From: Desmodesmus armatus
Lineage: Eukaryota > Chlorophyta > Chlorophyceae > Sphaeropleales > Scenedesmaceae
Length of the DNA: 64,000 nt
NCBI GenBank assembly: GCA_007449985.2
Contig: VIIQ02000649.1
Coordinates: 372,001 to 436,000 of the forward strand
Direction: 5' to 3'
A program made the position numbers and the translations under genes. The notes under the pieces were generated by a model that was not told the origin of the DNA, did no database searches, and was given only the letters and a program-made list of their open reading frames with translations. Each line of letters starts with the position of its first letter. The stretch's first letter is position 1. Of the stretch, positions 56,001-64,000 are shown piece by piece.

Positions 56001-58000
56001 CGTGTGTGACATGACCGCAACACCACCTGCACAAGGAATGAACAAGCACAGCAGAGTGAGGTCACTTCCAGTCCGTCACACTGTCTCATGCCAGAACAAA
56101 TGAGACATACAGGAATGAGGCAGGTGGTAGTGTCATGTGGGTGATGGCACTGCGCATACTAAACACTTACACAGCACGTATGAGACGGTTTTATGACTGG
56201 CTCTAGGATGACATCCGATGGGGAAAGGCTCAGCACCTTACATCTTGCGTTAGCACAGATAAACCTGGTGACTTCGTCTGGAGCCCCACCTGCCAGACCA
56301 CCCAAACCCCCTTCTGGAACTGCGGCCAGTTTCCTTACAGATTTCTCACCTGTTGGGGAACGGTTGACCGTCATCAGCCGCTGCAAGCTACCGTCAGTGA
56401 CAGCCTGCAAACAGCAGCCAAGAAAGCAAGAGTGGTGGTGACACCACAAGACACCCGGCAGCAGGGTAGGAAGGGCCACTGTAGGTTTGAGGGTGCCCAC
56501 AGGATGTTGAAAAGCTGGCGCTCGCATGACTGCCCTCATGGTAGCAGGCTGGCAAGTCCCCCGCCCCAGGACTCCCCTTCCCCTAATCCCCCCCCTTTCT
56601 TTCCTCTGCCCCCCCCCCCCCGGGCAGTGTCCCACTGCCACTGGGCAGACAACCTGTCAGTAGTGGTGGAGTTTTGGGGGGGAGGCATGACTCACATGTA
56701 CAAGCTGGTAGGGACCGTCTGCAGGAGCAGCAGCCTCATCGTCATCCTGCTGGCTGCTGTCAGGCACACCCCCTGCCACCTCAGCTATCTGCACCTGCCC
56801 CTGCAACCACAAAGTAAGAAACACAAGAAAGCCAGGCACATGCTTGTCTGTCTCGATACCTAAATGACACAATAGTGTAGTCACAGCAGGTATATTGCAG
56901 ATACACCGTGACAATGTTGAAGGATACAGAGCAACGACAAGGGATAAGGTCCCACTCAGGTAGGGTTTTGGCAACAAGCACAGGTAGGGTTGTTGCAAAA
57001 TTGTACCTGTAGCCACAGGCTTATGTGGCCCCGTGCATCCCCAGCACACAGCAAGCTCAGCCCCGGCCTCTCTGCAGGCCATGCAGCTGCTCCTGCAAGC
57101 TCCATGCAGAGATCATAGGAGTCTGGCAGCGGTTCGGTGCTGTTGGGCGGGATCGGGCTTAACTCCGGGGGTGCAAAGAGCCTCTTGAACCGTTGATGGG
57201 GAAGGATACTGTGCTGGGGTGCCAGTAGCTGCCCTCCTGGAAGCAGTAGCTTGCTGCCGAGGCTGCTTGTGCCATGGCCTGCGGTGCTGCTGCTGTGTCC
57301 TGCTGCTCCTGCTGTGGGTTGGGCCTGGTCTGACCACTGTAGGGTTGCGATGGATGCATAGTGGACCTTGTTTTCTGACACGACGTCGCCTGTTTCCACG
57401 TCCAGGATGGATATGGAGCCGTTTGCGTGGCCTGCTGCTAGCTGCTTTCCGTCTGGGCGCCAGCACAGCGCTGTCACTAAGGCCTGCATGACAAGGACCA
57501 CATACATACAGAGGTTGGCCGAGCATTACATGGTACCATGAGTCCAAAAGACCTTTGAGGTGTTGTCCAGGGCTGTGGTTGCAAAGACAGCACTTGTGGC
57601 AGTAGGGCTGTGGGGCCTTCAGTGTCTTGGCCGACAGCCAAGCATACAGACTGGGCGAAGCTGCTAGAAAGGAGGCACTGGATCGCACTGTGGTAAGGCT
57701 GTACAGTTGACCATCGAAAAGTACCAGTCCCCTGCTCATGTGCCACCCGTATACCTTGTTGCCGGCAGTGCCAGGAGCCCTCCTGGTATTTGATCACTTT
57801 TCAAACCATTCTGCTGGCTGGTTTTACTCCTCCCTCACCTCTGGTGACACAGCCCAGAGCTGCTGCCAATCCATCCTGTGCAGGTGCAGCTGGCCATCGT
57901 TTGACACAACAGCACACAGGTCCATTGTAGGGCACCAGCATGATAGGACGATGTCGGAGCTCAAGGCCAGATCTTTGGTAAGAGTGAATCCGTTGGACAT
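45235..58000 (-). CDS. APC4: Anaphase-promoting complex subunit 4 (APC4)
   Basis: Scaffold subunit of the APC/C ubiquitin ligase, linking the platform to APC1 and APC5 in mitosis. Ten exons: 58000-57839, 57483-57007, 56800-56696, 56404-56350, 56026-55922, 55642-55523, 54314-54064, 48346-48178, 46912-46821, 46347-45235; total 2649 nt, 882 residues, all phases closing. The N-terminal WD40-like part has SSDIVLSCWCPTMDLCAVVS, VTALCWRPDGKQLAAGHANG, SISILDVETGDVVSENKVHY and GDARGHISLWLQ. The helical middle has FTKRFDTQLRQELSD, QELLLLLATGACTPPLHNFL, SSSLGEAGLRRLARG, FLLGELRGAV and CQFRAFCTWLLKTIQQLE, which match the APC4 long domain. The C-terminus ends in an acidic LEDDEGDEEEEGEEEE tail, as in animals and plants. 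The 30-residue exon at 46912 and the last exon are the least conserved. Intron 7 is 5.7 kb. Divergent from ASCC1. Confidence 0.92.
46641..46804 (+). mobile_element. Retroelement-like 3' end, type B, with (TGAC)n tail
   Basis: A 5'-truncated copy of a repeat whose 3' end reads TTTGTAACGAACACTGAC. It is followed by about 13 TGAC units and lies in the last APC4 intron. Truncated 5' ends with a fixed 3' end and short tandem tail suggest target-primed reverse transcription. Confidence 0.7.
46985..47205 (-). repeat. Degenerate copies of the acceptor of the 30-codon APC4 exon
   Basis: The real exon starts at 46912 (TTGCTGCAG|TTGACACCAGCACACC on the minus strand). Similar segments (CTGAGGCAGYGGTGTRCTG... 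on the plus strand) recur at about 46986-47040 and 47153-47205, interspersed with CAG tracts and a poly-G run at 47136-47149. Confidence 0.85.
47264..47427. repeat. Foldback element: inverted repeat with arms of about 63 bp
   Basis: The left arm starts GGCTGCTGTTAGCTATCCAG at 47264. The right arm, ending at 47427, is its near-complete reverse complement (GCTATCCAGCGATTGGATGC when reversed). The arms are separated by about 35-40 bp of Gly/Pro-type low complexity (CCTTGGGGTTTCAAGGGACC). It could be a MITE or a hairpin RNA source. Confidence 0.85.
47569..47662 (+). repeat. Left copy of an inverted repeat pair of about 95 bp
   Basis: The segment beginning GTTTTTTTGGGAGTGACCAA is matched in reverse complement at 48983-49078. 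The shared core includes CACACACAACTCAG and GCCGGGGGCCGGAGG. The two copies lie 1.3 kb apart around APC4 exon 8. Confidence 0.75.
47815..47990 (-). repeat. Degenerate copies of the donor end of APC4 exon 8
   Basis: The real donor is at 48178 (CAACAGCAACCCTG|GTGAGTC on the minus strand). The same end, ACGCCAGCAGCAACCCTGGT, recurs at about 47825 and a similar one at about 47957. Each is embedded in a repeated block of about 135-215 bp that includes GGTGTATGCT. Confidence 0.85.
48059..48171. repeat. A-rich low-complexity tract
   Basis: About 110 bp of AAAAATAAAAT/CAAAAATC-type sequence, immediately downstream of the APC4 exon 8 donor. It stands out sharply from the GC-rich surroundings. Confidence 0.95.
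48480..48900 (-). repeat. Three degenerate copies of the start of APC4 exon 8
   Basis: The block CAGCTCCAGCTGCTGCAGCA followed by TGTCAACCTG (plus strand), which spans the real acceptor at 48346, recurs at about 48487-48520, 48666-48698 and 48845-48877. The copies are spaced about 180 bp and flanked by similar intron sequence. Confidence 0.9.
48596..48627. repeat. Interstitial telomere-like stretch
   Basis: Degenerate CCCTAAA/CCCTAGA units (ACCCTAGACCCTAAACCC) inside the APC4 intron. Confidence 0.7.
48983..49078 (-). repeat. Right copy of the inverted repeat pair of about 95 bp
   Basis: Reverse-complement partner of 47569-47662. It reads GTTGTGTGCAGCCAGCCGGT on the plus strand. With its partner it could mark the ends of a DNA element or simply two dispersed copies of one repeat. 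Confidence 0.75.
49333..49405 (-). tRNA. trnE-CUC: tRNA-Glu (CUC)
   Basis: A 73-nt cloverleaf on the minus strand, in the same direction as APC4. Acceptor TCCTCTG pairs with CAGGGGA (one G-U), discriminator A. Anticodon stem CGCGG/CCGCG holds loop CTCTCAC (anticodon CTC). T arm CCGGG-TTCGAGT-CCCGG. The box-B-like GGTTCGAGTCC is intact. The D arm reads GTGT where the second copy has GTTT. Confidence 0.93.
49484..49652 (+). mobile_element. Retroelement-like 3' end, type A, with TGAG/TGAC tail
   Basis: Type A ends in GTAACGAACAATGAGTGAG. This copy begins at AACCTTGTGTGTTGCAG and its tail passes from TGAG to TGAC units. Confidence 0.7.
49664..49735 (+). repeat. Two tandem copies of a 36-bp unit
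   Basis: GCTGGAGCTGGAGGAAGGCT followed by TGGCAGCATCAAC occurs twice in a row. Confidence 0.85.
49790..50215 (+). mobile_element. Longer type A copy, followed by a truncated type B end
   Basis: It starts at TGTGCCACGTGCTGGTCTC, runs to the type A tail (TGAG)n at about 50140-50157, then directly joins the last 55 bp of a type B copy with a TGAC tail. Confidence 0.7.
50341..50966 (+). mobile_element. Type B copy carrying a Gln-rich reading frame
   Basis: The open frame (LTQLEQQQRQQQAAAKLEEV, then WELLQDFVVLRVAPASWFPQ) ends at 50583. A spacer and the common 3' end with TGAC tail follow. It is nearly identical to 53081-53690. The frame may be a fragment of a coiled-coil protein of the parent element; no reverse transcriptase is present here. 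Confidence 0.7.
50988..51475 (+). mobile_element. Type B copy with a 110-bp insertion
   Basis: It starts at CTTGGTGTTTCTGGTTGC, is interrupted by unrelated sequence at about 51058-51172, resumes at GTGCCAGCTTGGGTTGGGTC, and ends with TGAC units at 51475. Confidence 0.7.
51476..51838 (+). mobile_element. Chimeric copy: type A body with type B 3' end
   Basis: The body matches 49796-50060 (type A, including TGCAGGTGGTTCGCTGCTCT). From about 51740 onward it carries the type B end and TGAC tail, suggesting recombination or template switching. Confidence 0.7.
51850..52012 (+). mobile_element. Diverged, old type B-like end
   Basis: It shares GCTTGTGTGCCATCAATGG and TACAAGGGCGGGGCATGG with type B copies but is diverged. 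It ends in GCCTGATTGAATGA without clear tandem units. Confidence 0.6.
52354..52386. repeat. Interstitial telomere-like stretch beside the tRNA
   Basis: GGGTTTAAGC followed by TAAACCCTAAACCCTAA, i.e. inverted TTTAGGG-type units, five bases from the 3' end of the tRNA-Glu gene at 52391. Confidence 0.85.
52391..52463 (-). tRNA. trnE-CUC: tRNA-Glu (CUC), second copy
   Basis: 73 nt, identical to the copy at 49333-49405 except for one D-arm base (GTTT instead of GTGT). The 5' flank (plus-strand CAGCCAGGTAGAGGCTGGAT region) is also shared with the other copy for about 55 bp, so gene and flank were duplicated together. Confidence 0.93.
52565..52925 (+). mobile_element. Type A copy followed by a second truncated type A end
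   Basis: The first unit ends at about 52840 with ATGAATGAAAAAATGAATGA. A second copy of the last 80 bp (GGTCCCTGAGCTTACATGG...) follows at 52848-52925 with a GAGT tail. Confidence 0.7.
53027..53697 (+). mobile_element. Longest type B copy with Gln-rich reading frame
   Basis: The frame from about 53027 (DLQQQHQEQVQQRRQALTQL...) ends in HCASPALPDG at 53309. The common 3' region and TGAC tail at 53675-53697 follow. This is the most complete copy of the body seen here. Confidence 0.72.
53693..53818 (+). mobile_element. Short type B-like 3' end
   Basis: GTAGGCTGTCTGAGTAGG to CTTTGTAACGAACACTGAC, with point differences from the other copies; TGAC tail at the end. Confidence 0.68.
53866..55080 (-). 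repeat. Degenerate copies of both ends of APC4 exon 7
   Basis: The real exon 7 is 54314-54064. Its acceptor plus first codons (CTGCAG|TCCCGCAACAGGAGC on the minus strand, then TGCTGCTAGCCACGGGCGCC) recur at about 54446, 54680, 54810 and 54998; the copies at 54680 and 54998 extend into SSSLGEAGLRRLA. The donor end (ACCTGCAGGCCCATCCACGA on the plus strand) recurs at about 53878. Confidence 0.9.
55255..55312 (-). repeat. Copy of the donor end of APC4 exon 6
   Basis: CACACCTGTGATGGATGATC at 55258, then CATGGTCTAACAATTCCTGC, resembles the real exon 6 end at 55518-55560 (CACACCTGTGATGGATGAGC, then CATGATCTGATAGCTCCTGC). Confidence 0.88.
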
Positions 58001-58520
58001 GGCTGCGGTGCTGTGTGGCTCCAGAGCGCTCTAACAAACTACAGGTAGGAGGCACTGCCTGGCAGAAGTGGGTGTGCTGCTACCTCACTGCAGGGGTGGG
58101 GGGTGATACTTCGTTGCGATATCCTATCGATCCATGCGCAATACATTATAAGATACACTTCGGCATCACTGTTTGCCGCTTGACAGTCACGAGAAAGGAG
58201 ACAGTGACAAAAACTGATCTGGATCACATCGAAGAAACTTTCGTACAGGCCAAGACAAGCTGCTGTCCCTGAATTCATAGCCCCGACAGTCTACGTATGC
58301 TGTGTACGCCGCTTGTCTTTTCCCCTGCTGCTGCAGCTGCCCTTTCGTCTTCCCCATTCTCTGGCCTTGGGTTCCCGGTTTGCTCTCACATCTCCTTTAT
58401 AGCCCCGAGTTTTACTTGAACGTTACTGCCATCTGGTTACTGCCATCTCGGTAGGCAGTAGCAGTATACTACAAGCTGGTACAGCAGCAAACTATATAAT
58501 AAGCACAGCAGTGGTGAAGT
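58001..58520. promoter_or_regulatory. Bidirectional promoter region of APC4 and ASCC1
   Basis: 520 bp separate the two divergent ATGs. It is less repetitive than its surroundings. A TATATAAT occurs at 58493-58500 but sits too close to the ASCC1 ATG to be its core promoter without a shorter protein start. No operator-like site is recognised. Confidence 0.5.
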
Positions 58521-61500
58521 ATGACATCTGTTGTTGAGGATGTCATGCTGCTAGACGTAGCTGGCCACAGCTACCGTCAACGCATTCATCCCATCACAGG
58601 CAGCAGGGACAGGGGCCGCACAGCACCACAAGCCCAGCAGGCAGACTGGCAGGAGGAAGAGGAGCTGGAAATCCTCACGATAGAAGATGAGCAGATAGAC
58701 GAGTCTCTGATTAGTCAGGAGGGTGACAGCTACGTCACACAGCTCAGTGTGGACTCACAGGTGAGAAGGGCACCTCCTGCAGGCTATCACATGTCAGCCA
58801 CTCCAGCAGCAGCACTGCACACAATGCTGACTGCAGCCCCAGCTGGGCTGGGGTTGGGGTTGGGGCTAACCAGTAGTTGCCAGTAATCGGATGTTACACA
58901 GAACATCGCCCGTTAAGGGAGCCAACAAAAGGCTCATTGGGCAACCATTGTGCTGAATGTTGGTGCACTGCCATGAGGGCCCTAGGACAGCAGGTAACAC
59001 ATCCTGCAGCTGCCTGCTTGATGTGTCTGCCTGCAGTCCATCACATGCAGCCACACCAGCAGCAGCAATTGCAATGCACACAACAGCACAGTAAGAATGC
59101 AAAGCCAGGAGGGCTCTGAAAGGACAGCGGGTGCTGGTTTGCAACAGGGCAGGCGAGCTGTCAGCACCTCCTCCCTCCAGAATGCGTGTGGCTCACCCAT
59201 CCACCTGTCTTGCTGTCTGCAGTGCGACCACTTGTAGCTGTCTGGAACAGCGCTTGTAACAAATCTTCTGGACAGCACCGGATGTTCTTGCACCTCCCTT
59301 ACCTGTCATTACATGCCCACTCCCACCCACCCCTTCCATGCAGCTGATACCCTTCATCATTGGGCGTGGTGGCAACACCAAGAAGCAACTGGAGCAGGAG
59401 ACAGGAGCAACACTCATCATCCCCAAAGGCGGTACGTGGCTTGCTCAAGCATGCTACCATACCTTATCGCTGCCTGCATAACCTTCACAGATGCTGCATT
59501 GTAGCCCCAGCTCAATCGCCAGGCAGTGCAGACGATTTAAAAGCAGCATATGTGCACACCGTCCTTTGTTGCATGGCTGTGCACTTGCTGTGCTGACATA
59601 CGTTCACACTACAAACATGCCCATGTGCCAACCATGCTGCAGGACCGGCACGGGGCCAGCACCAGCAGCATGCTCCCAAGCAACAGCAGCAGCAGCTCCC
59701 AGGCAGCTCCCAGAGCGACACACTGACCATAAAAGGCAGCAGCAAGCAGGCCGTCAGCAGTGCACGTGTGCGGACTCAGCTCCTGATAGACAGCGTTATT
59801 AGCAGCAGGATGCTGGACTACACACACTTTGTGTCTATACCGCTGGCCAACAAGCAGACGCAAGCCAAGCTGCAGGAGTTTCAGCAAAAGGTGGGCAGCA
59901 AGGATACAGCTTGTGTGGTTTGCTGTTGCATCCTTCACGCTGCACCCTGCCTTTGTCTCCCATACAGGGAAATCTTTTCAGGCAGGTCACTCAGCAGCAG
60001 CTGCTACTGTGGTGCCTTGCCATGCCGAAGGCTAGGCTTGGCATGGCAAGGCAAAGCCAGTGCCCAGAGCCCTCCTGTACCTGCCATGCCCTCTGGGCTG
60101 CAGCACCATAAGCCACTGATCGATGCCGCATCCCTTGCAGCTCCCAACATCAGCACCAGACTCCAACAGCACTCCCAGCTGACTGGACAGATTCCTGCAG
60201 CACAGAGTGGTGTATGCTGACCCTTCTGTGCTGACCTCAAGCAGCCCTGCCGCACGGCCTGCTGTTGTGCTCCCCCCCCCCCCCCCCTGCAGGTCCTGGC
60301 TCAGCCTGACGCAGCCCAGCAGGGCTTCGACCCTTCCATCTTCATCTCCCCTGACACGCTGCACCTGACGCTGCTGATGCTCAAGCTCTACAGCGACGAG
60401 GCACGGCACAAAGCAGCGCAGGCGCTGCAAGGCCTGCGGCCGCAGGTGCGCCATCAGCGTTTGTAAACAACTTGCCTGCAGCATCGGCATGTCAGTATGT
60501 CAGCACGCGCACGTGAATACCTACTACAGTGTTGCAGGGACAACTGTCAATGTTACTTGGTGCCGTCTGCACATCCAAATGGTATGCTTGCATTGTGGCT
60601 GATGGCCGGAATCACAGAGACACACTTGGGTGCGGAATAGTTGCCGTGACCGGCCATCGCATTGACAGTACAACCTCTCGCTTACGGTACAATGCTGCGC
60701 TGCAGTGCACCAAAGTGTGCTGTGCCACACCTTACTGTACTGTGCTGCACCGCTGACAATGTACACTGTGCAGGTTGAGTTGCTGCTGGGTGGTAAGCCT
60801 CTGCGGCTGTCGCTCAAGGGTCTTGACTACATGAGTGACGACCCCACAGACATCCACGTGCTGTACCTCAAGGTGACTGATACAGTGCAGCGTGACTCAG
60901 TGCAGCATTGCAGCATGATGCAGTGCAGCATGTGACAGTACAGTACAGTAAATCACACAACAGTATGGTACAGTACAGTATGGTAGGGTACAGGCCAATT
61001 CAGATGTAGCCAACCGAGCACCAAGCTACTTCACAGTCCACGGGCTCCTGGGCTATCTTGCATTTTTATGTTCGCCAGTCTCTTGGGCAGGTGCTTGAGT
61101 TGCACTCCTGAGCTGAGGCTCAACTGCCATCACAAACATCAGCAGGGCTAACAAAGAGGATATGCACTTCGGTCGTGACAACGTGACGCAAACAGATCAA
61201 GGCTTGCGCATCATGCTGTACTCTCCGCGGGCGGCTTGGTTGAACCATGCACTGTTGTACGTGGTGTACTGCATGGCGGGTGCTTGCAGGTGTCAGAGCT
61301 GGGGCCTGGTCAGAAGGCCCTGACCAAGCTGTGTGACCTGGTGATGCGAGCATTTGAAGATGCAGGGCTGCTGCTGCCGGTGGGTTGCTTTGGCTCTTGC
61401 AGCTGTGCCACAGTACATGGTTGGCGGTGGACAAACTTTATGTGTTTTGCACTGATCGGCATGAGTTGTGGCAAATGTTGCAGCACATCTTAGGGGTATC

Positions 61501-61894
61501 CGTGCATTGATAATGTTGGTTCATGGGTGGTTAAGACTGCAGAGGGTTTCATATTATTGCATCATGCACTCAACTAACCAGCGGTGCGCATGTTGTTACA
61601 TGTACATTTTCTGTGCAGGGCCAAAGCAAGCAGGTCAAGCTGCATGCTACCATCATCAACACCAGGCACAGACGCCCAGACAAAGACCAGCCGCCACAGC
61701 AGCAGCAGCAGGACTCTGGCAGGCAGAGGCGGCAGCAGCCTGAGCGCAAGGGCTTCAACGGCCAGAAGTTGCTGCAGGACTGGCAGTCGATAGACCTTGG
61801 GGAGTATGAAGTGCCTGCCCTTCACATATCGCGGCGTGGGGCATATGACCCTAGCAATGGGTACTATTCGTGTTTTGAGATGCTGAAGGTGTAG
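58521..61894 (+). CDS. ASCC1: Activating signal cointegrator 1 complex subunit 1 (ASCC1)
   Basis: ASCC1 joins an RNA-binding KH domain to a 2H-phosphoesterase (AKAP7-like) domain and works with the ASC-1 complex in transcription and alkylation-damage response. Seven exons: 58521-58760, 59344-59431, 59643-59890, 60293-60445, 60774-60872, 61290-61379, 61619-61894; 1194 nt, 397 residues, all phases closing. The acidic N-terminus begins MTSVVEDVMLLDVAGHSYRQ. The KH core is PFIIGRGGNTKKQLEQETGA (GRGG loop), followed by LTIKGSSKQAVSSARVR. The phosphoesterase has both HxT motifs, HLT in SPDTLHLTLLMLKLY and HAT in VKLHATIINTRHRR, so it may be active. MSDDPTDIHVLYLKV and FNGQKLLQDW match animal and plant ASCC1. 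Poly-Gln stretches lie after the KH domain and near the C-terminus. TGTAA at about 62124 could be the poly(A) signal. Confidence 0.94.
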
Positions 61895-62543
61895 GCAAGG
61901 GTGCCTTTGGTGTACTTAGTTGAGCGTCTGTACAACAGTAGCACCAATGGAAGGCTGGCTGCTTGGTGGTGTTGTGTTGTGAGCGATGTTTGGCAGACAC
62001 TGGTGAAGAGGTGTTCTTGCATGTGTCACACATGTAGGGCAATGCTTGGTGATCATGCCATCTGAGTCATGAGTTCCTGCTCTGGCAGTTTTCCCCACTC
62101 TAACCCTGCTCAACGTCTGGTACATGTAATGCAGCGTTGAAGTTTGAGTTCGTGCATGCTGAGGGGCCGCCGAAGAGTCTGTTGCATGCATTGACACATT
62201 CAAGCATCTGCGTGGATAATGCACAACTGGTGAGCCACTGCATGCCAGGCTCTTGCAAGTTGCAGCATTTTTGTTTGATCGACCAACATCTACTGACATC
62301 CATTGCAAGTTGCCCATGCATTGTGTGTCACTGCGGCAGTTACCAGTGAACAACCTGACAACAAGTACAACTGAACAACACCGTGCCGTGCACATTCAGG
62401 CCAGAGGTGACCAAACTCAACTCAACTTCACCTAACAACTCCCACTCAAAGAAAACAATTGACACAAAGTGCCAACTCGCAACTCTCCAAAACCACAGTG
62501 GTGGCCTACCCAGTCTTCCAGGTAAGGCCACCACATGCCCAGT
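61895..62543. other. Convergent 3' region of ASCC1 and the terminal minus-strand gene
   Basis: No coding exon recognised. It should contain both 3' UTRs. Confidence 0.5.
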
Positions 62544-62960
62544 CTAGTCCAGTGACCCGGAGGACAAAGCCGCGGCGCTTGGGTGCCTGCGCGTGCTTGA
62601 GTTCTGTGCAGAGGTTGCCCGCAGGTATTGCCTCTTGAGCACGTCCATGCCTGATGCGGCAGGCTTTATCACAAGTTCTCCCCGTATCACAGCACTAGGG
62701 TTGCCGGGTAGGCTACAGGCAAACGCGCACGGGTATGACGCACATTGCTCAAAGTCATTTTGGTCTTCAAAATCACGCTGACCTTGGGCGAATTGTGCAC
62801 AACATGCCACCTGGCAACGTCGCGGGCACTGCTGCTGCTCCTCACCACTGGCAGACGCAGTGTCATAACTGGCCAATTCAGCCCGCTCAGCCTGCCGCTG
62901 TTGCAGCTGCTGTGATTCCTGACCCTGATGCTGCTGCTGCTGCTGCTGCTGCTGTGGTCG

Positions 62961-62991
<31 letters not shown>

Positions 62992-63936
62992 TGTGCCCAT
63001 TCAAATGGAGCTCTTACGGAGGCACAAAAGCTTCTCATGACTTGGGCATCAAACCTGTAGGTACTACGTTTTCGAACGACGTCCACCGGCAGATCACTAC
63101 TTGGCGTCAACTCAAGACCGCTCCCGTCTGCAGCTGGGGTGAGCAGCAGCTGCTCGAGGTCTGCTGCCACCCATGTGCCACAGCAACGCCCTGCACAGTA
63201 CTGCATCGGCACCCATGACAGCGGGCCACCACCCTGCTGCTCCCGTGCAATGGCCGCGTTGAGGTCATCAACATTGCGCGCTTGCCGGTACACCCCAATC
63301 AAGAAGCCATCACTAGTGAACATTGCACATGTTTCATTGCGCTTGCATGCGGCCGCTGTTGCTGCCACGTGTGGGTTGACCCGCAGGCCGGTAGTGTCCT
63401 CCCTCTGTAGGGTGTACACAACTGCTGCGTCTGGGTTGCTCTTCCAGGGCAGGGCACGGGGCAGCTGCTTGTCTTTGAGCACAAAGCCAGCGACATCACA
63501 CTCTGCACCTTGGATTGCACGGGGGCGTGTCTGTGCAGCTGCTGCAGCCAGGAGCCAAAAGGTCACTGCGTCGAGAGGGTTGACAGGAGGTGTTGCAGAC
63601 GCAGGAACTAGCCAAACGTTCTGCAAAGCGATGCAATGCACACAGATTCGGTGGTGATTATTACTGGGACTCACCAACAAGCCACACCACCTGTCTCATG
63701 TTTCTGGAAGGAAGGGCCTGTAGGCGCGCCTGCAAATGATTGACAAGCAATAGATAGCCTGCGGCGAGGTTGCTTACGTTGAAGCAAGCCAGAACAGCAT
63801 TTTCAGTTAAATTTGTAGAGTACACGTCGCTGTCGCCTTTTGTAGCGATGACTCCAGTTGCGAAGTCACTGGCGATCGCGAGTTTTTTTTCGAGGTTGCA
63901 TGTACCGGCCTCGACCGCTGCACCTAGCCTCTCCAC
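62544..63936 (-). CDS. Unrecognised Cys- and Gln-rich protein, C-terminal part (5' end beyond window)
   Basis: I do not recognise the family. Two exons join in phase: 63936-63691 (acceptor TATCAG, donor CAG|GTGGTG) and 63620-62544 with the stop; another donor (G|GTGAGT) at about 63678 would break the frame. The first part has two possible N-glycosylation sites (NLT, NVS) and a hydrophobic stretch (AVLACFNVSNLAAGYLLLV). The second has paired cysteines (PMQYCAGRCCGTW; CPRRCQVACCAQF; CASYPCAFAC), a conserved-looking core (GLRVNPHVAATAAACKRNET), and two Gln runs around 62900-63000. Cysteine pattern and sequons suggest a secreted or lumenal protein, which is inference. The true start lies beyond 63936, probably beyond 64000. 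Confidence 0.6.
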
Positions 63937-64000
63937 CTGATACCCAAACAAGAATTGCGGAAATGTTCCACACTTTTCCGAAAAGGCGTTCGGAACGCCT

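Noticed and set aside
58493..58500. TATA box for ASCC1
   Set aside because: Only 21 bp separate it from the ATG, so transcription would start at or after the start codon.
60119..60216. Possible extra ASCC1 exon
   Set aside because: It has acceptor- and donor-like ends, but in the required phase it meets a stop, and the flanking exons already join in frame.

Overview
The window reads as nuclear DNA of a green alga (Chlorophyta). Its genes are intron-rich with GTGAGT-like donors and TGCAG acceptors, coding and non-coding DNA are full of CAG/CTG triplets that become Gln, Ala or Leu runs, short TTTAGGG-type telomere-like stretches occur, and the gene set is eukaryotic and plant-like (SYP61-type syntaxin, plant-type Maf protein, AP2-like proteins, APC4, ASCC1, eEFSec). 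A member of the Sphaeropleales/Scenedesmaceae would fit, but that placement is inference. No bacterial, plasmid, viral or CRISPR content was seen.

Layout, left to right: the 5' end of a selenocysteine-specific elongation factor (minus, runs off the left edge); a Maf-like nucleotide pyrophosphatase (minus); a p68/DBP2-type DEAD-box RNA helicase (plus); a SYP61/syntaxin-6-like Qc-SNARE (plus); about 7 kb without a recognisable gene that contains a 1.5 kb satellite array and two abutting palindromes; an AGE/renin-binding-protein-family epimerase with a signal peptide (minus); two very large, low-complexity, paralogous proteins, each with two AP2-like domains, arranged head to head (minus 23.2-32.4 kb, plus 35.6-43.9 kb); the APC/C subunit APC4 (minus, 45.2-58.0 kb), one intron of which is 5.7 kb long and holds two tRNA-Glu(CUC) genes and a nest of retroelement-like repeats; ASCC1 (plus), divergent from APC4; and an unrecognised Cys- and Gln-rich protein (minus) that runs off the right edge. 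The genes form no operon or single pathway. They cover selenoprotein translation, nucleotide-pool sanitation, RNA remodelling, trans-Golgi trafficking, sugar epimerisation, transcription control, cell-cycle ubiquitination and the ASC-1 complex.

Exon models were built by hand from reading frame, splice dinucleotides and remembered family conservation. For most genes the exon phases close exactly. Three genes (helicase, both AP2-like genes) each lack one base to stay in frame, which suggests single-base deletions in the assembly, or real frameshifts.

The most unusual signal is structural. In at least five genes, short segments spanning an intron-exon junction have been copied in tandem, leaving one to four degenerate acceptor-plus-exon-start or exon-end-plus-donor copies beside the real junction. 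In the helicase the extra acceptor stays in frame and would insert 48 residues. This looks like a general mode of intron growth in this genome.
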